From contig NZ_SJZG01000011.1 in assembly GCF_004959775.1 (NCBI RefSeq), positions 62,001 through 126,000 of the forward strand: a DNA stretch of 64,000 nucleotides. Direction: 5' to 3'. A program made the position numbers and the translations under genes. This stretch comes from Agromyces sp. H66. Its GTDB lineage: Bacteria; Actinomycetota; Actinomycetes; Actinomycetales; Microbacteriaceae. The notes under the pieces are model-generated. The model had not been told where the DNA came from, did not search any database, and saw only the letters and a program-made list of their open reading frames with translations. Below are positions 34,459-44,646 of the stretch, in pieces; within the stretch, counting starts at the first letter, position 1, and every line of letters begins with the position of its first letter.

Positions 34459-35427
34459 ATGACGATCGTGGGATTCCACGCCTCGCACGAACAGCTCCCG
34501 CCCGGCGCCCTGCTCCACGCCGTGAAGCTCGCCGAGGAGGCGGGCTTCGACGCCGCGATGTGCAGCGACCACCTGGAGCCCTGGAGCGTCCGCCAGGGCC
34601 ACTCGGGGTACGCCTGGAGCTGGCTCGGCGCCGCGCTCGAGGCCACGAGGTTCTCGCTCGGCGTGGTGACCGCGCCGGGGCAGCGCTACCACCCGGTGAT
34701 CGCGGCGCAGAAGATCGCGACCCTCGGCCAGATGTACCCCGGACGGTTCTGGGCCGCCATCGGCAGCGGCGAGGCCGTGAACGAACACGTCACCGGCGAC
34801 CCCTGGCCCGAGAAGGAGGAGCGGGACGCGCGGCTCGCCGAGACCGTCGACGTCATGCGGCGCCTCCTCGCCGGCGAGGAGGTCACGACCGACGGACTGA
34901 TCCGCGTCGACCGGGGCCGCGTCTGGAGCCTCCCCGAGGTGCCGCCGCCGCTGCTCGCGGCCGCGGTGAGCACCGAGACCGCCCGCGACGCCGCCGCCTG
35001 GGCCGACGGCATCATCACCATCGACCAGTCGCCCGACGCGCTCCGGGAGGTCATGGACGCCTATCGCGAGGCCGGCGGCGACGGTCCGGTCGCCGTGCAG
35101 GTGCACCTCAGCTGGGCGCACACCGACGAGGAGGCGCTCGCGATCGCGCACGACCAATGGCGGCAGAGCCTCGTGCCCGCCCACCTCGCGTGGGAGCTCG
35201 AGCGGCCCGAGGAGTTCGACGAGCGCACCGCGGAGGTCACGCCCGAGCAGGTCGCCGAGACCCTGGTCGCCTCCGCCGACACGTCGCGCCACCTCGACCA
35301 CCTGGCCGGCATCGCCGAGCTCGGCGTCGACCGCATCTTCCTGCACCACGTGGGCACCGAACAGGACGCGTTCATCCACGCCTTCGGCGAGCGCGTGCTC
35401 CCCGACCTCAGGGAGGCGGGCCGATGA
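34459..35427 (+). CDS. LLM class (luciferase-like) flavin-dependent oxidoreductase
   Basis: A 322-residue TIM-barrel oxidoreductase related to F420-dependent glucose-6-phosphate dehydrogenase (IVGFHASHEQLPPGALLHAVKLAEEAGFDAAMCSDH, AAIGSGEAVNEHVTGDPWP). It resembles the subgroup thought to use FMN instead of F420. The substrate is unknown. ATG 34459 is preferred over ATG 34453 because GGAAGG lies 7 bases ahead. The stop overlaps the GH13 gene (ATGA), so the two are co-transcribed. Confidence 0.85.
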   Translation: MTIVGFHASHEQLPPGALLHAVKLAEEAGFDAAMCSDHLEPWSVRQGHSGYAWSWLGAALEATRFSLGVVTAPGQRYHPVIAAQKIATLGQMYPGRFWAAIGSGEAVNEHVTGDPWPEKEERDARLAETVDVMRRLLAGEEVTTDGLIRVDRGRVWSLPEVPPPLLAAAVSTETARDAAAWADGIITIDQSPDALREVMDAYREAGGDGPVAVQVHLSWAHTDEEALAIAHDQWRQSLVPAHLAWELERPEEFDERTAEVTPEQVAETLVASADTSRHLDHLAGIAELGVDRIFLHHVGTEQDAFIHAFGERVLPDLREAGR

Positions 35428-37088
35428 GGGTCACCGATCGCGGCGACCTCTGGTGGAAGACGGCCGTCGTCTACTGCCTCGACATCGAGACGTTCATGGA
35501 CTGGAACGACGACGGTTGCGGCGACTTCGAAGGGCTCGCCCAGCGGCTCGACCATCTCGCCGAGCTCGGCGTGACGTGCATCTGGCTCATGCCGTTCCAG
35601 CCGTCGCCCGACCTCGACGACGGCTACGACATCGTCGACTTCGTCGGCGTGGACCCGAGGTTCGGCTCGCTCGGCGACGTCGTCGCGTTCACGCGGGCGG
35701 CGCAGGATCGCGGCATCCGCGTGATCATGGACCTGGTCATGAACCACACATCCGACCGGCACCCGTGGTTCCAGTCGGCCAAGCGCAGCCGCAACTCGCC
35801 GTACCGCGACTTCTACGTGTGGCGCGACGAGGTGCCGCCGAACCCGCCCGCCAGCGTCTTCCCCGGCGAGGAGGACGGAGTCTGGGAGTGGCACGAGCCC
35901 ACCGGACAGCACTACCTGCACTCCTTCTACCGCCACCAACCCGACCTGAACATCGCGAATCCCGACGTGCGCGACGAGATCGCCAAGACGGTCGGGTTCT
36001 GGTTGCAGCTCGGCATCTCGGGGTTCCGGGTGGACGCGGTGCCGTTCCTCATCGAGCCGCCCGACGGCGAGGACGTGGGCGACCCGCACGAGCTCATGCG
36101 CGACCTGCGCCGATACCTGCAGCGACGGGCGAGCGAGGCGATCCTGCTCGGCGAGGTGAACCTCGAGTACGAGCAGCAGCTCGATTACTTCGGACGCGAG
36201 GGCGACCCCGCCGAGCTGACGATGCAGTTCGACTTCGAGGCGATGCAGCGGCTGTACCTCTCGCTCGCACGGCAGGATGCCACGCCGCTGCGCGACACCC
36301 TCGCGCGCCGTCCGCAGCTCGAGCCCGAGAAGCAGTGGGCGAACTTCGTGCGGAACCATGACGAGCTCACGCTCGACAAGTTGAGCGACGCGGAACGCGA
36401 GGAGGTGTTCGACGCCTTCGCCCCGGAGGACTGGATGCGGGTGTACGGCCGCGGGATCGTGCGCCGGCTGCCGCCGATGCTGGAGGGCGACCCGCGCCGG
36501 GTGCGGATGGTCTACAGCCTGCTCTTCTCGCTGCCGGGCACGCCCGTGCTCTTCTACGGCGAGGAGATCGGCATGGGCGAGAACGGCGAGATGGGCAAGC
36601 GCCAGAGCGTGCGCACGCCGATGCAGTGGACGGGCGGGAAGAACGGCGGGTTCTCGCAGGTCGCCCCGAGCCGGCTCGTGGCGACGCCGCCGTCCGACGG
36701 GTACGCCCCCGAACACGTGAACGTGGAAGCGCAGATGCACGACCCGCTCTCGCTGCTCGCGACGATCCGGGCGTTCGCCGCGCGCTACCGCGCGTCGCCC
36801 GAGATCGGCTGGGGCCGGTTCGAGCTGCTCGACGTGGGCGAGCCGACCGTGCTGGCGCACCGGATCGTCGAGGACCACCTGCGCTTCGTCGCGGTGCACA
36901 ACTTCGCACCCCGGCCGGTCACGGTGACCCTCGAGCTCGGACCGCATCCCGAGGGCGCGCTGCTGTCGGACCAGTTCGCGGTGACCGCGGACGAGCTCGA
37001 CGACCGCGGCCGCGTCGACGTGGAGCTCGACGCGTACGGGTACCGGTGGTTCCGTGTGCTCGCGCCGGGCGACCGCCGACTCACCTGA
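35424..37088 (+). CDS. GH13 alpha-amylase/trehalose-synthase-like enzyme
   Basis: A 554-residue GH13 enzyme. The four family regions are clear: DLVMNHTSDRHPWF, GFRVDAVPF (nucleophile Asp), LLGEVN (acid Glu) and FVRNHDEL (transition-state Asp). The layout, with LDIETFMDWNDDGCGDFEGL at the start and a C-terminal beta domain, is closest to the trehalose-synthase-like subfamily that interconverts maltose and trehalose. There is no signal peptide, so it acts on cytoplasmic sugars. It follows the LLM gene with a 4-base overlap. Confidence 0.85.
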   Translation: MRVTDRGDLWWKTAVVYCLDIETFMDWNDDGCGDFEGLAQRLDHLAELGVTCIWLMPFQPSPDLDDGYDIVDFVGVDPRFGSLGDVVAFTRAAQDRGIRVIMDLVMNHTSDRHPWFQSAKRSRNSPYRDFYVWRDEVPPNPPASVFPGEEDGVWEWHEPTGQHYLHSFYRHQPDLNIANPDVRDEIAKTVGFWLQLGISGFRVDAVPFLIEPPDGEDVGDPHELMRDLRRYLQRRASEAILLGEVNLEYEQQLDYFGREGDPAELTMQFDFEAMQRLYLSLARQDATPLRDTLARRPQLEPEKQWANFVRNHDELTLDKLSDAEREEVFDAFAPEDWMRVYGRGIVRRLPPMLEGDPRRVRMVYSLLFSLPGTPVLFYGEEIGMGENGEMGKRQSVRTPMQWTGGKNGGFSQVAPSRLVATPPSDGYAPEHVNVEAQMHDPLSLLATIRAFAARYRASPEIGWGRFELLDVGEPTVLAHRIVEDHLRFVAVHNFAPRPVTVTLELGPHPEGALLSDQFAVTADELDDRGRVDVELDAYGYRWFRVLAPGDRRLT

Positions 37089-37408
37089 GCCCCGGTCGGC
37101 TGCCGGCCGGCTGCCGGCCGACGCGAGGTGCATTCAGAATTCAGGAGCGCGGGTGCACTTGGCGGCCGGCGCCCGCACGATCCTCGAGAACACGGAACTC
37201 GGTAGCGGATGCTGCGACGGAGCCAGCCCGGCACCGAATCATCCATCCGCTGCCGCCGACGGGCTCCTGAATTCTGGACTCGGGGTGATGCAGGCGGACG
37301 CCGGGCGGATGCTGGCGGACGCCGGGCGGATGCTGGCGGACGCCGGGCGGACGCGGGGTGATGCGGGCGGACGCGGGGCGGACGCGGGAGGCGGCGCATC
37401 CCGACGGC
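37089..37408. repeat. Intergenic repeat region: 21-bp tandem units and inverted repeats
   Basis: This 320-bp gap between two convergent genes contains no credible gene. A 14-base inverted repeat (CAGAATTCAGGAGC at 37135-37148 and its complement at 37263-37276) encloses 114 bases, with an inner inverted pair AGCGGATG/CATCCGCT. Right of it, a 21-bp unit beginning GCGGACGCCGGGCGGATG is repeated at 37294, 37315 and 37336, followed by degenerate copies to about 37390. At the left, 37095-37122 is a GGCCGGC-rich palindromic stretch that may end the GH13 operon. Confidence 0.7.
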
Positions 37409-40400
37409 TCAGCTCGCCTTCGCCTCGCGGTCCTCGCGCACGCGCTGGCCGACGACGGCGGACACGCCGTCCTGGCGCATCGAGACGCCGTAGAGCGCGT
37501 CGGCGATCTCCATGGTGCGCTTCTGGTGCGTGATGACGATGAGCTGGCTCGACTCGCGCAGGTCCTCGAGGGTCGTGAGGAGCCGGCCCAGGTTCGCGTC
37601 GTCGAGGGCCGCCTCGACCTCGTCCATGATGTAGAACGGGCTCGGCCGCGCCTTGAAGATCGCGATGAGCAGCGCGACGGCCGCGAGCGAGCGCTCGCCG
37701 CCCGAGAGGAGCGACAGCCGCTCGATCTTCTTGCCGGCCGGCTTCACGCTCACCTCGATGCCGGTCGTCAGCAGGTTCTCGGGATCGGTGAGCGAGATGC
37801 TGCCGGTGCCGCCCGGGAAGAGCACGGGGAAGACCTCGGCGAACGCCTCGCGCGTGTCCTCGAAGGCACCGCGGAAGATGGCCTCCATCTTGCCGTCGAT
37901 CTCCTCGATGATCGTGAGCAGGTCCCTGCGCGTGTTCGCGAGGTCGGTGAGCTGCTCGGTGAGGAACTGGTGCCGCTGCTCGAGCGCGGCGAACTCCTCG
38001 AGGGCGAGCGGGTTCACGCGGCCGAGCTGGGCGAGCTTCCGCTCCGCGGCGGCGAGCCGGCGCTGCTGTTCTTCGCGCGCGAACGGGCGCGGCTCGTCGT
38101 CGTCGTGCTCGGCCGGCACCGGGATCTCGGGTCCGTACTCGGCGATGAGCACGTCCTCGGTGAGTCCGAGTTCCGACTCCGCGCGTTCGACGAGGCCTGC
38201 GACGTGCAGCTTCTTCTCGTAGATCCTGAGCTCGAGGCCGTGCACGTCCTCGGTCACCGCGTGCAGGCGCTCGCGGACGGCGGCCTCCTGGCGGCGCACG
38301 CGCTGCAGTTCCTCGTTGCGGCTGGCCCGTTCCGCCTCGGCGCGTCCGAGGGCGACGCGCGCCTCGGCGACCGACGCGTCGACCGACGCGAGGGCCGCGG
38401 GCAGCGACGCGGCGACCCGGGTGGCCGCCTCGAGCTGGGCCCGGCGGATGACGGCGCGGCGCGCGGCATCCGCCGCCGCCTGCTGCTCGGCCTCGAACTG
38501 GCGCTCCATGGCCCGCACCCGCGCCTCCTCGGCGCGAACGCGCTCCTTGGCCGTCTCGAGCCGGAGCCGCGCCTCGACCTCCCGCTCGCGCGCTCGCTCG
38601 AGCGCCGCCAGCGCGCCGTCGCGCTCCGACGCGTCGAGCACCGGTCGTGCGACGGATTTCGCGGCGTCGAGCGCGGCGCGGGCCTCGTCGGCGGCGCGTT
38701 CGGCGTCGGCGACGCGCTCCTCGGCGTTGGCGGCGGCCTGGCGGAGTCGCTCGGTCTCGGCGTCGACCGCCTCGGCCTGCACGCGGGCCCGGTTCAGCTG
38801 CTCGGTGCGCTGGGCGAGCTTCGCGTCGAACTCGCGGAGCGCGGCGAGCGCCGCCTTCGCCTGCTCCTTGGAGCGCTCGAGGATCGTGCGCTGCTCGGCG
38901 AGGTCGGCGCGGGAGCGCTCGATGAGGGCGCGCACCTCCTCGAGGCGGGCGCCGGCGCGGTCGCGCTCGGCGATGAGCTCGATGCGGCTCTGCTCGCGGC
39001 CGGTGCCGCCGCGGATGACGTAGCGCCCGGCGACCGTGCCATCCTTCGTGATGACGGTGACGGGGCGGTCGAGGCTCGCGAGGGCGGGTTCTGCGGCCCG
39101 GGCGGCCGCGAGGTCGTCGGCCACGAGCACCTCCGCGAGGAGCGCGACGACGCCGTCGGGGGCCGTCACGACGTCGGCCGCCGGAACGAGGCCGCCGACC
39201 GGCTGAAGTGCGCTCGGCGCCGGTCCCACGTCGGCGAGCGTGAGCGCGACCCGGCCCAGCTCGCCGTGCACGGCGTGCTCGAGCGCGCGGAACGCGGCGG
39301 CGCGGTCGTCGACGAGCACGGCGTCGGCGAGCGACCCGAGCGCGGCCGCGATCGCGGGCTCGTACCCGGGCTCGACCTGCAGCGACTCGGCCAGCAGGCC
39401 CCGCACGCCGGCGACCTCGGCCGCCACGAGGGCCGCCGAGCCGTCCTTCTGGTCGAGCGCGAGCGACAGGGCGGCTGTGCGCGCGGCAAGGGCGCCCTGC
39501 TCGCGCTCGCGACCGTGCAACTCGTCGCGGATCCGCTCGATCTCGGCCTCCGCCTCGAAGACGGCGGCCTGGGCGAGCTCGTACGCCTCGTCGAGGTCGC
39601 TCTCGGCGCCGTCGCCGGCGTCCGCCTCGGCCTCGGCGCGCGCGAGCTGGGCGGCGGCGGCGTCACGACGCTCGGCGGCGGCGGCGAGCGCGTTCGCGTG
39701 CCGGAGCACCTCGCCGCGCACGGTCGCGAGGCGGGAGGCGGCGGTGTCGACCTGACCCGCGAGCTTCGAGAGCTCGAGGTCGTACGCGGTGACGCGCGCG
39801 CTCTGCGCGGCGATGCGCTCGTCCACCGCGTCGAGCTCGTCGCGCGCGGTGCGCGTGGCCGCGACGGCGGTCTCGAGGCCGGATGCCGCGTCGGCGACCG
39901 CGCCGGTGAACGCGTCCAGTCCGTCCGTCGCCTCGTCGATCATGGCGCGTGAGACGGTCGGCGCGGCCTCGGCGGGCTGGGCCTCGGCGCTCAGCAGGGC
40001 GATGCGCTGGCGGGCGAGGGCGTCGAGGGCGCGCAGGCGCTCCTGTGCCGATTCGAGCGCGTGGCTGGTGGAACGCGCGGTGTCGACGTCGTCGCCGAGG
40101 TAGGTGGCCTCCAGCCGGGCGACGCGTGCCTGGTGCTGCTCGAGCTCGTCTTGGAGCACGAGGCGCTCGCTGTGTCGCTCGTGCTCGCTGCGGCCGTGCT
40201 CATCGAGCGCGCGGCGCAGACCCACGACCTCGTCGGCGAGGAGGCGCGCACGGGCGTCGCGTACGACCGCCGCGATGGTGGCCGCCTCGCGCGCGACCTC
40301 GGCCTGTCGGCCGAGCGGCTTCAGCTGGCGGCGGATCTCCCCGGCGAGGTCGGAGAGGCGCGTGAGGTTCGCCTGCATGGCATCGAGCTTGCGGAGCGTC

Positions 40401-40927
40401 TTCTCCTTGCGCCGTCGGTGCTTCAGGATGCCCGCGGCCTCCTCGATGAAGCCGCGGCGATCCTCCGCGCTCGCGTGCAGCACGGCGTCGAGCTGCCCCT
40501 GCCCCACGATGACGTGCATCTCGCGGCCGAGACCCGAGTCGCTCAGCAGCTCCTGCACGTCGAGCAGACGGCAGGTCTCGCCGTTGATCGCGTACTCGCT
40601 CGTGCCGTTCCGGAAGAGCGTGCGCGAGATGGTCACCTCGCTGTACTCGATGGGCAGTGCGCCGTCGGCGTTGTCGATCGTGAGGCTGACCTCGGCGCGC
40701 CCCAGCGGCCCGCGGGTCGCGGTGCCGGCGAAGATGACGTCCTCCATCTTGCCGCCGCGGAGGGTCTTCGCCCCCTGCTCGCCCATGACCCACGCGAGCG
40801 CGTCGACCACGTTGGACTTGCCCGAGCCGTTGGGTCCGACGATGCACGTGACGCCGGGTTCGAAGGCGAACGTCGTCGGCTGCGCGAAGGACTTGAAACC
40901 CTTCAGCGTCAGGCTCTTGAGGTACAC
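37409..40927 (-). CDS. smc: Chromosome segregation protein SMC
   Basis: SMC is the ring-shaped ATPase of the bacterial condensin complex. The 1172-residue protein has Walker A GPNGSGKSN (31-39), two long coiled coils (about 170-500 and 660-1010), a hinge (about 505-640) and a C-terminal ATPase half with LSLLSGGERSLAAVALL (signature) and FYIMDEVEAALDD (Walker B). GTG 40927 is chosen by the conserved MYLKSLTLKGFKSFA start and the GGAAGGG upstream. Length is normal. Confidence 0.97.
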   Translation of the reverse strand: MYLKSLTLKGFKSFAQPTTFAFEPGVTCIVGPNGSGKSNVVDALAWVMGEQGAKTLRGGKMEDVIFAGTATRGPLGRAEVSLTIDNADGALPIEYSEVTISRTLFRNGTSEYAINGETCRLLDVQELLSDSGLGREMHVIVGQGQLDAVLHASAEDRRGFIEEAAGILKHRRRKEKTLRKLDAMQANLTRLSDLAGEIRRQLKPLGRQAEVAREAATIAAVVRDARARLLADEVVGLRRALDEHGRSEHERHSERLVLQDELEQHQARVARLEATYLGDDVDTARSTSHALESAQERLRALDALARQRIALLSAEAQPAEAAPTVSRAMIDEATDGLDAFTGAVADAASGLETAVAATRTARDELDAVDERIAAQSARVTAYDLELSKLAGQVDTAASRLATVRGEVLRHANALAAAAERRDAAAAQLARAEAEADAGDGAESDLDEAYELAQAAVFEAEAEIERIRDELHGREREQGALAARTAALSLALDQKDGSAALVAAEVAGVRGLLAESLQVEPGYEPAIAAALGSLADAVLVDDRAAAFRALEHAVHGELGRVALTLADVGPAPSALQPVGGLVPAADVVTAPDGVVALLAEVLVADDLAAARAAEPALASLDRPVTVITKDGTVAGRYVIRGGTGREQSRIELIAERDRAGARLEEVRALIERSRADLAEQRTILERSKEQAKAALAALREFDAKLAQRTEQLNRARVQAEAVDAETERLRQAAANAEERVADAERAADEARAALDAAKSVARPVLDASERDGALAALERAREREVEARLRLETAKERVRAEEARVRAMERQFEAEQQAAADAARRAVIRRAQLEAATRVAASLPAALASVDASVAEARVALGRAEAERASRNEELQRVRRQEAAVRERLHAVTEDVHGLELRIYEKKLHVAGLVERAESELGLTEDVLIAEYGPEIPVPAEHDDDEPRPFAREEQQRRLAAAERKLAQLGRVNPLALEEFAALEQRHQFLTEQLTDLANTRRDLLTIIEEIDGKMEAIFRGAFEDTREAFAEVFPVLFPGGTGSISLTDPENLLTTGIEVSVKPAGKKIERLSLLSGGERSLAAVALLIAIFKARPSPFYIMDEVEAALDDANLGRLLTTLEDLRESSQLIVITHQKRTMEIADALYGVSMRQDGVSAVVGQRVREDREAKAS

Positions 40928-41087
40928 GTCCCACCCTTCCGGCTCGCGAGCGCGCTGCCGACGAGCGTAGCCGAGGAACGACGCGTCGCCGTTCGCCCCC
41001 GCCGCCGTCGGCGGGATCGACCCTTGCCGCCTGCGACCGGACCGGGTTAGTCTGGGCGGCTGTCGAGACCGCGCAGGGGGTGTCCGG

Positions 41088-42194
41088 ATGTCCGTCGAGG
41101 TCCGTCCGATCCCGGTCCCCCACGCCCTCGGCACCCCCGATTCCGCCGAATTCGAGGCATACGCCGACCTGGGGTTCGCACTCGAGCGCGCCAACTGGGG
41201 GCACGACCACTTCGCGGATTCTGCGGCTCGACTGCTGGCCATGCATCGTCACGCGGCGGGCCGCGGCCACGCCGAGTTCGCCGCCTGGGACGGCGCCGTC
41301 ATCGTGGGTCGCGCCGGTCTCGCCTGGGAGCTGACGGCCGGCTCGGAGACGGTCGAGCTCACCCTCGGGGTACTCCCGTCGCACCGCCGTCGGGGCATCG
41401 GCTCGCGCCTCCTCGTCGCCGCCGAGGAGCACGCTCGCGAGCTCGGCCGGGCGAAGGTCGTGGCGTACTCCGACCACCCCGACGACGGCGCCGCTCCCAC
41501 CGGCCCCGTCGTGCGCGCACCCGACGGCGACGCGGTGCTCGCGGCATCCGCGCCCGCCAACGCCTTCGCCGAGGCGCGCGGGTATTCGCTCGGCCAGCTG
41601 GAGCGGATCAGCAGCATCCGGGTGCCGGGACGCATCGAGGCGTTCCGCGCCGAGCTCGGCGAGCGGCTCGCCCGGGCGGAGGCCCTCGGCTACCGGCTCG
41701 CGCGCTGGACCGATCGCGCGCCCGCCGGGCTCGTCGACGCCTACGCGGCGGCCCGGGCGCGCATGGCGCTGGACGTGCCGGCGGGAGGCCTGACGATCGA
41801 CGAGGAGCACTGGGACGCCGTCCGCGTGCGCGAGTACGAGTCCCGCGAGCTCGACGGCGACACGAGCCTGCTCGTGTCCGCAGTCGTGACCGACGACGGC
41901 GAGATCGCGGGCTACACCGAGCTCGAGCTGCCGCGCGAACGCGACTTCGCCTACCAGTTCGACACGCTCGTCGTGGGCGCCCATCGTGGCCACGGCCTCG
42001 GCATGCTCGTGAAGCTCGCGAACCTCGTGCGACTCGCCGAGGTCGCTCCGCAACGCGCCGTCGTCTACACGTGGAACGCCGACGAGAACGCGCACATGCT
42101 CGCCATCAACGTCGGGCTCGGGTTCCGTCGGTGCGGCCTCGAGGCGGTCTGGCAGCGCGCAGGCGATGCCGGCGGCGCCCACGTCACCGGCTGA
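41088..42194 (+). CDS. Tandem GNAT-domain acetyltransferase
   Basis: A 368-residue protein with two GNAT folds: the first with [17 protein letters not shown] (about 95-111, acetyl-CoA motif RRRGIG), the second with [21 protein letters not shown] (about 300-320). This double form resembles mycothiol synthase MshD but also other two-domain actinobacterial acetyltransferases; the overall sequence does not let me choose. A TAGTCT box near 41049-41054 is a likely -10. The 3' end overlaps mutM (convergent) by 11 bases. Confidence 0.8.
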   Translation: MSVEVRPIPVPHALGTPDSAEFEAYADLGFALERANWGHDHFADSAARLLAMHRHAAGRGHAEFAAWDGAVIVGRAGLAWELTAGSETVELTLGVLPSHRRRGIGSRLLVAAEEHARELGRAKVVAYSDHPDDGAAPTGPVVRAPDGDAVLAASAPANAFAEARGYSLGQLERISSIRVPGRIEAFRAELGERLARAEALGYRLARWTDRAPAGLVDAYAAARARMALDVPAGGLTIDEEHWDAVRVREYESRELDGDTSLLVSAVVTDDGEIAGYTELELPRERDFAYQFDTLVVGAHRGHGLGMLVKLANLVRLAEVAPQRAVVYTWNADENAHMLAINVGLGFRRCGLEAVWQRAGDAGGAHVTG

Positions 42195-43116
42195 GCGGTG
42201 GCCGGGGCCGCCGGAGCGGCTGGCAGCGCGGGCATCGGTGCGACGACCGGTTCATGAACGCCTCGCGCACGATCGGAGTACCGCAGCGCCGGCACGGCTG
42301 CCCGGTCCGGCCGTATGCGTTCAGGGAGTGGGCGAAGTAGCCCGATGCCCCGTTCACGTTGACGTATTGCTCGTCGAAGCTCGTGCCGCCCTCGGCCAGG
42401 GCCCGCTCCAGCACCTCGCGCACGGCCGCGAGCAGTTCGCGGGCGCGTCGACGCGAGACGGATGCCGCGGGCTGTTCGCCGTGCAGGCGCACCGCCCAGA
42501 GCGCCTCATCGGCGTAGATGTTGCCGACTCCGCTGACCGCGTGCTGGTCGAGAAGCACCCGCTTCACTCCCGACGCGCGTCGCCCGAGCACGTCGAGGAA
42601 GGCCTGGTCGTCGAACGCCGGATCGAGCGGGTCGCGTGCGATGTGCGCGACCTGCGTCGGGATCGACCGCGCCCACGGTCCGGTGACGCCCCCCGAGAAA
42701 CCGGCGATCTCGCCATCGTCGGTCGGCACGAGCCGATCGACCGCGAGCGAGCCGAACGTGCGCTGGTCGACGAAGTCGACGCGCAGCTCACCGTGCTCGG
42801 GGTGCTCGAGATGCAAGCGGATGCGCGCGTGCCGGTCGTCGCCCGGATGGTCGGGGGTCCGAAGCAGCAGCTGCCCGCTCATGCCGAGGTGGCCGACGAT
42901 CGCCAGGTCCGAGCCGAACGGCAGCCACAGGAACTTGCCGCGACGGACCGCGGCGCCGAGGCGCGCCCCCGTGACGAGGTGCTCGAAGTCGCCGGATGCC
43001 GCGTCGTGACGGGTCAGCGCGCGGGTGTCGAGTACCTCGACCGCCGTCACCCGCGCCCCGGTGACCGCCGGCGCGAGACCCGCGCGCACCACCTCGACCT
43101 CGGGCAGCTCGGGCAC
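42184..43116 (-). CDS. mutM: Formamidopyrimidine-DNA glycosylase (Fpg/MutM)
   Basis: Fpg removes 8-oxoguanine and formamidopyrimidines and nicks the abasic site. The 310-residue protein has the catalytic N-terminus PELPEVE (Pro2 as nucleophile), RRGKFLW with the conserved Lys, the helix-two-turn-helix ([14 protein letters not shown]) and a C-terminal zinc finger C-x2-C ... C-x2-C (CRRC, CPRC). The start is GTG 43116, one base after the rnc stop. The Pro/Arg-rich tail after the finger is a little longer than usual. Confidence 0.95.
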   Translation of the reverse strand: MPELPEVEVVRAGLAPAVTGARVTAVEVLDTRALTRHDAASGDFEHLVTGARLGAAVRRGKFLWLPFGSDLAIVGHLGMSGQLLLRTPDHPGDDRHARIRLHLEHPEHGELRVDFVDQRTFGSLAVDRLVPTDDGEIAGFSGGVTGPWARSIPTQVAHIARDPLDPAFDDQAFLDVLGRRASGVKRVLLDQHAVSGVGNIYADEALWAVRLHGEQPAASVSRRRARELLAAVREVLERALAEGGTSFDEQYVNVNGASGYFAHSLNAYGRTGQPCRRCGTPIVREAFMNRSSHRCPRCQPLRRPRPPLSR

Positions 43117-43117
43117 G

Positions 43118-43828
43118 TCAGTGCGAGTTCAGTCGGGTCCACGCCTCGAGCGCGGCGGCCATCTCGGCCTGCTTCTTGCTCGAGCCCTCGCCGGACGCCT
43201 CGACGAGATCGCCGACCACCACGGACGCCACGAAATGCTTGTTGTGATCGGGTCCGGACTCGGCGATCGTGTAGACGGGCGGCGGGGCGCCGCGCCGCGC
43301 CGCGATCTCCTGCAGGCTCGTCTTCGGGTCCATGGCGGCGCCGAAGCGCTCGGGGTCGCTGAGCAGCGGCCTGATGAGGCGCAGCACGAGCCCGGTGGCC
43401 GCCTCACCACCGGCGTCCAGGTAGACGGCTCCGATGATCGCCTCCACGGTGTCGGCGAGGATCGACGGCTTGTCGGCGCCGCCCGTCATGGTCTCGCCGC
43501 GACCGAGGCGGATGTGCGGACCGAGTCCGATCGAGCGGCCGACCTCCGCGAGCGCCACGCTCGAGACGAGGCTGGCCCGCCGCTTCGCGAGTTCGCCCTC
43601 GTCGAGCTCGGGGTGGTCCCGGAACAGCTTGACGGTGACGGCCTGCCCGAGGATCGAGTCGCCGAGGAACTCGAGGCGCTCGTTGGTGGGGATGCCGCCG
43701 TTCTCGTACGCGAACGACCGGTGCGTGAGCGCGAGCAGGAGCAGGTCGGGATCCACCTCGACCTGCAGCGTCCGCTGCAGGTCGCCGAGCGTGTGCTCAG
43801 CGTGTCCTGTCTGCTCCGTTCGCGTCAC
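43118..43828 (-). CDS. rnc: Ribonuclease III
   Basis: RNase III cuts double-stranded RNA, including rRNA precursors. The 236-residue protein has the signature [13 protein letters not shown] with the catalytic acidic residues, a second acidic site in [14 protein letters not shown], and a C-terminal dsRNA-binding domain ([13 protein letters not shown] ... [14 protein letters not shown]). The start is GTG 43828. The order yceD-rpmF-rnc-mutM is the usual actinobacterial one and the spacing suggests one operon that would continue to smc in many relatives; here a GNAT gene on the other strand intervenes. Confidence 0.96.
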   Translation of the reverse strand: MTRTEQTGHAEHTLGDLQRTLQVEVDPDLLLLALTHRSFAYENGGIPTNERLEFLGDSILGQAVTVKLFRDHPELDEGELAKRRASLVSSVALAEVGRSIGLGPHIRLGRGETMTGGADKPSILADTVEAIIGAVYLDAGGEAATGLVLRLIRPLLSDPERFGAAMDPKTSLQEIAARRGAPPPVYTIAESGPDHNKHFVASVVVGDLVEASGEGSSKKQAEMAAALEAWTRLNSH

Positions 43829-43855
43829 GACCGGTCGGATGATGCCGTCGGCCGA

Positions 43856-44059
43856 CTAGACGTCGGCGACCTTGCGGCCCTTGTATTCGAGGAACAGCGG
43901 GGTGCCCGCGGAGTCCTCGACGACCTTCGCGCGGTGCGGGAGGCTGTAGGTGACCTTGCCGTTCTCGACGGTCTTCACCAGCGTGGGGACCTCGGCCTTC
44001 CACTGCGACCGGCGCGCGTGGGTGTTGGCGCGTGACTTCTTCCGCTTCGGAACAGCCAT
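43856..44059 (-). CDS. rpmF: 50S ribosomal protein L32
   Basis: A 67-residue L32 with the [21 protein letters not shown] start typical of the family. It is the variant without zinc-binding Cys pairs. In actinobacteria rpmF follows yceD, as here with a 9-base gap, and rnc follows 27 bases later. Confidence 0.96.
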   Translation of the reverse strand: MAVPKRKKSRANTHARRSQWKAEVPTLVKTVENGKVTYSLPHRAKVVEDSAGTPLFLEYKGRKVADV

Positions 44060-44068
44060 GACTCTCTC

Positions 44069-44632
44069 TCAATCTCTCTGCTGATCGGCCTCGGATGCGA
44101 CATCCGTGCCCTGGTCTTCGGAAGCCTGGAACCCGGCGAGCGCGTCCCATCGCGGGTCGCGGTGCTCGTGGGTGACGAGTTCCGGATGATCGGCCAGTCG
44201 GACCCCGGTCTCGGGATCGAGACCCGGGCAGTCCGGCCGGCACACCGGCTGGAACGGTAGCGACAACACCACCGCATCTCGGATGAGCGGTTCAAGATCC
44301 ACGTGGTCGTCTTGAACCTCTACCTCGAAAGCTTCTCCAGAATGATACGCGAAAAGCTCTTGGAACTCGACTCGGACGGGCAGGGCGATGTCGATGAGGC
44401 ACCGCCCGCACTCGCCCTCGGCGACCGCGTCGACCTCGGCCGTGACGAGGATTCCCTCGTGCACGGATTCGAGCCGCACGTCGAGGTCGAGCTCCGCGCC
44501 CTCGCGCACGGCGACGAGCCCCTCCCCCATCTGCTCGGCGACGGGGACGGTGAGGTGCTCCTCGCGCATCTCGCCCGGACGGTTCACGAGGTCGCGCACG
44601 TTCACGCGGAACGGCGAATGCGAAGTGGCCAC
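44069..44632 (-). CDS. yceD: YceD/DUF177 family protein (large ribosomal RNA accumulation)
   Basis: A 187-residue protein of the DUF177 family, linked in other bacteria to 23S rRNA accumulation. It has the conserved C-x2-C (GECGRCL) and a later C-x3-C (VCRPDCPGLDPETG) that may bind a metal, with acidic stretches between. The start is GTG 44632. TAGAAT (44646-44641) lies 8 bases ahead with no ribosome binding site, so the transcript is probably leaderless. That box begins with the TAG stop of the upstream transglutaminase gene. Confidence 0.92.
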   Translation of the reverse strand: MATSHSPFRVNVRDLVNRPGEMREEHLTVPVAEQMGEGLVAVREGAELDLDVRLESVHEGILVTAEVDAVAEGECGRCLIDIALPVRVEFQELFAYHSGEAFEVEVQDDHVDLEPLIRDAVVLSLPFQPVCRPDCPGLDPETGVRLADHPELVTHEHRDPRWDALAGFQASEDQGTDVASEADQQRD

Positions 44633-44640
44633 GATCGACG

Positions 44641-44646
44641 ATTCTA
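44641..44646 (-). promoter_or_regulatory. yceD -10 box overlapping upstream stop codon
   Basis: TAGAAT on the minus strand (44646-44641). Its first three bases are the stop codon of the transglutaminase gene. The 8-base gap to GTG 44632 predicts leaderless transcription. Two more cases of this arrangement occur at 61597-61602 and 62167-62172. Confidence 0.55.

Noticed and set aside
37294..37390. Tandem repeats considered as a CRISPR array
   Set aside because: Units are directly adjacent with no unique spacers and no cas genes nearby.
37054..37533. Plus-strand frame with 7-residue repeats (ADAGRML) in the GH13-smc gap
   Set aside because: The periodic peptide simply reflects 21-bp DNA repeats; no good start signal, and the frame runs into smc on the opposite strand.
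37358..39952. An 864-codon plus-strand frame opposite smc
   Set aside because: It is the mirror of the smc coiled-coil region; smc has clear Walker and signature motifs, while the antisense frame has none.
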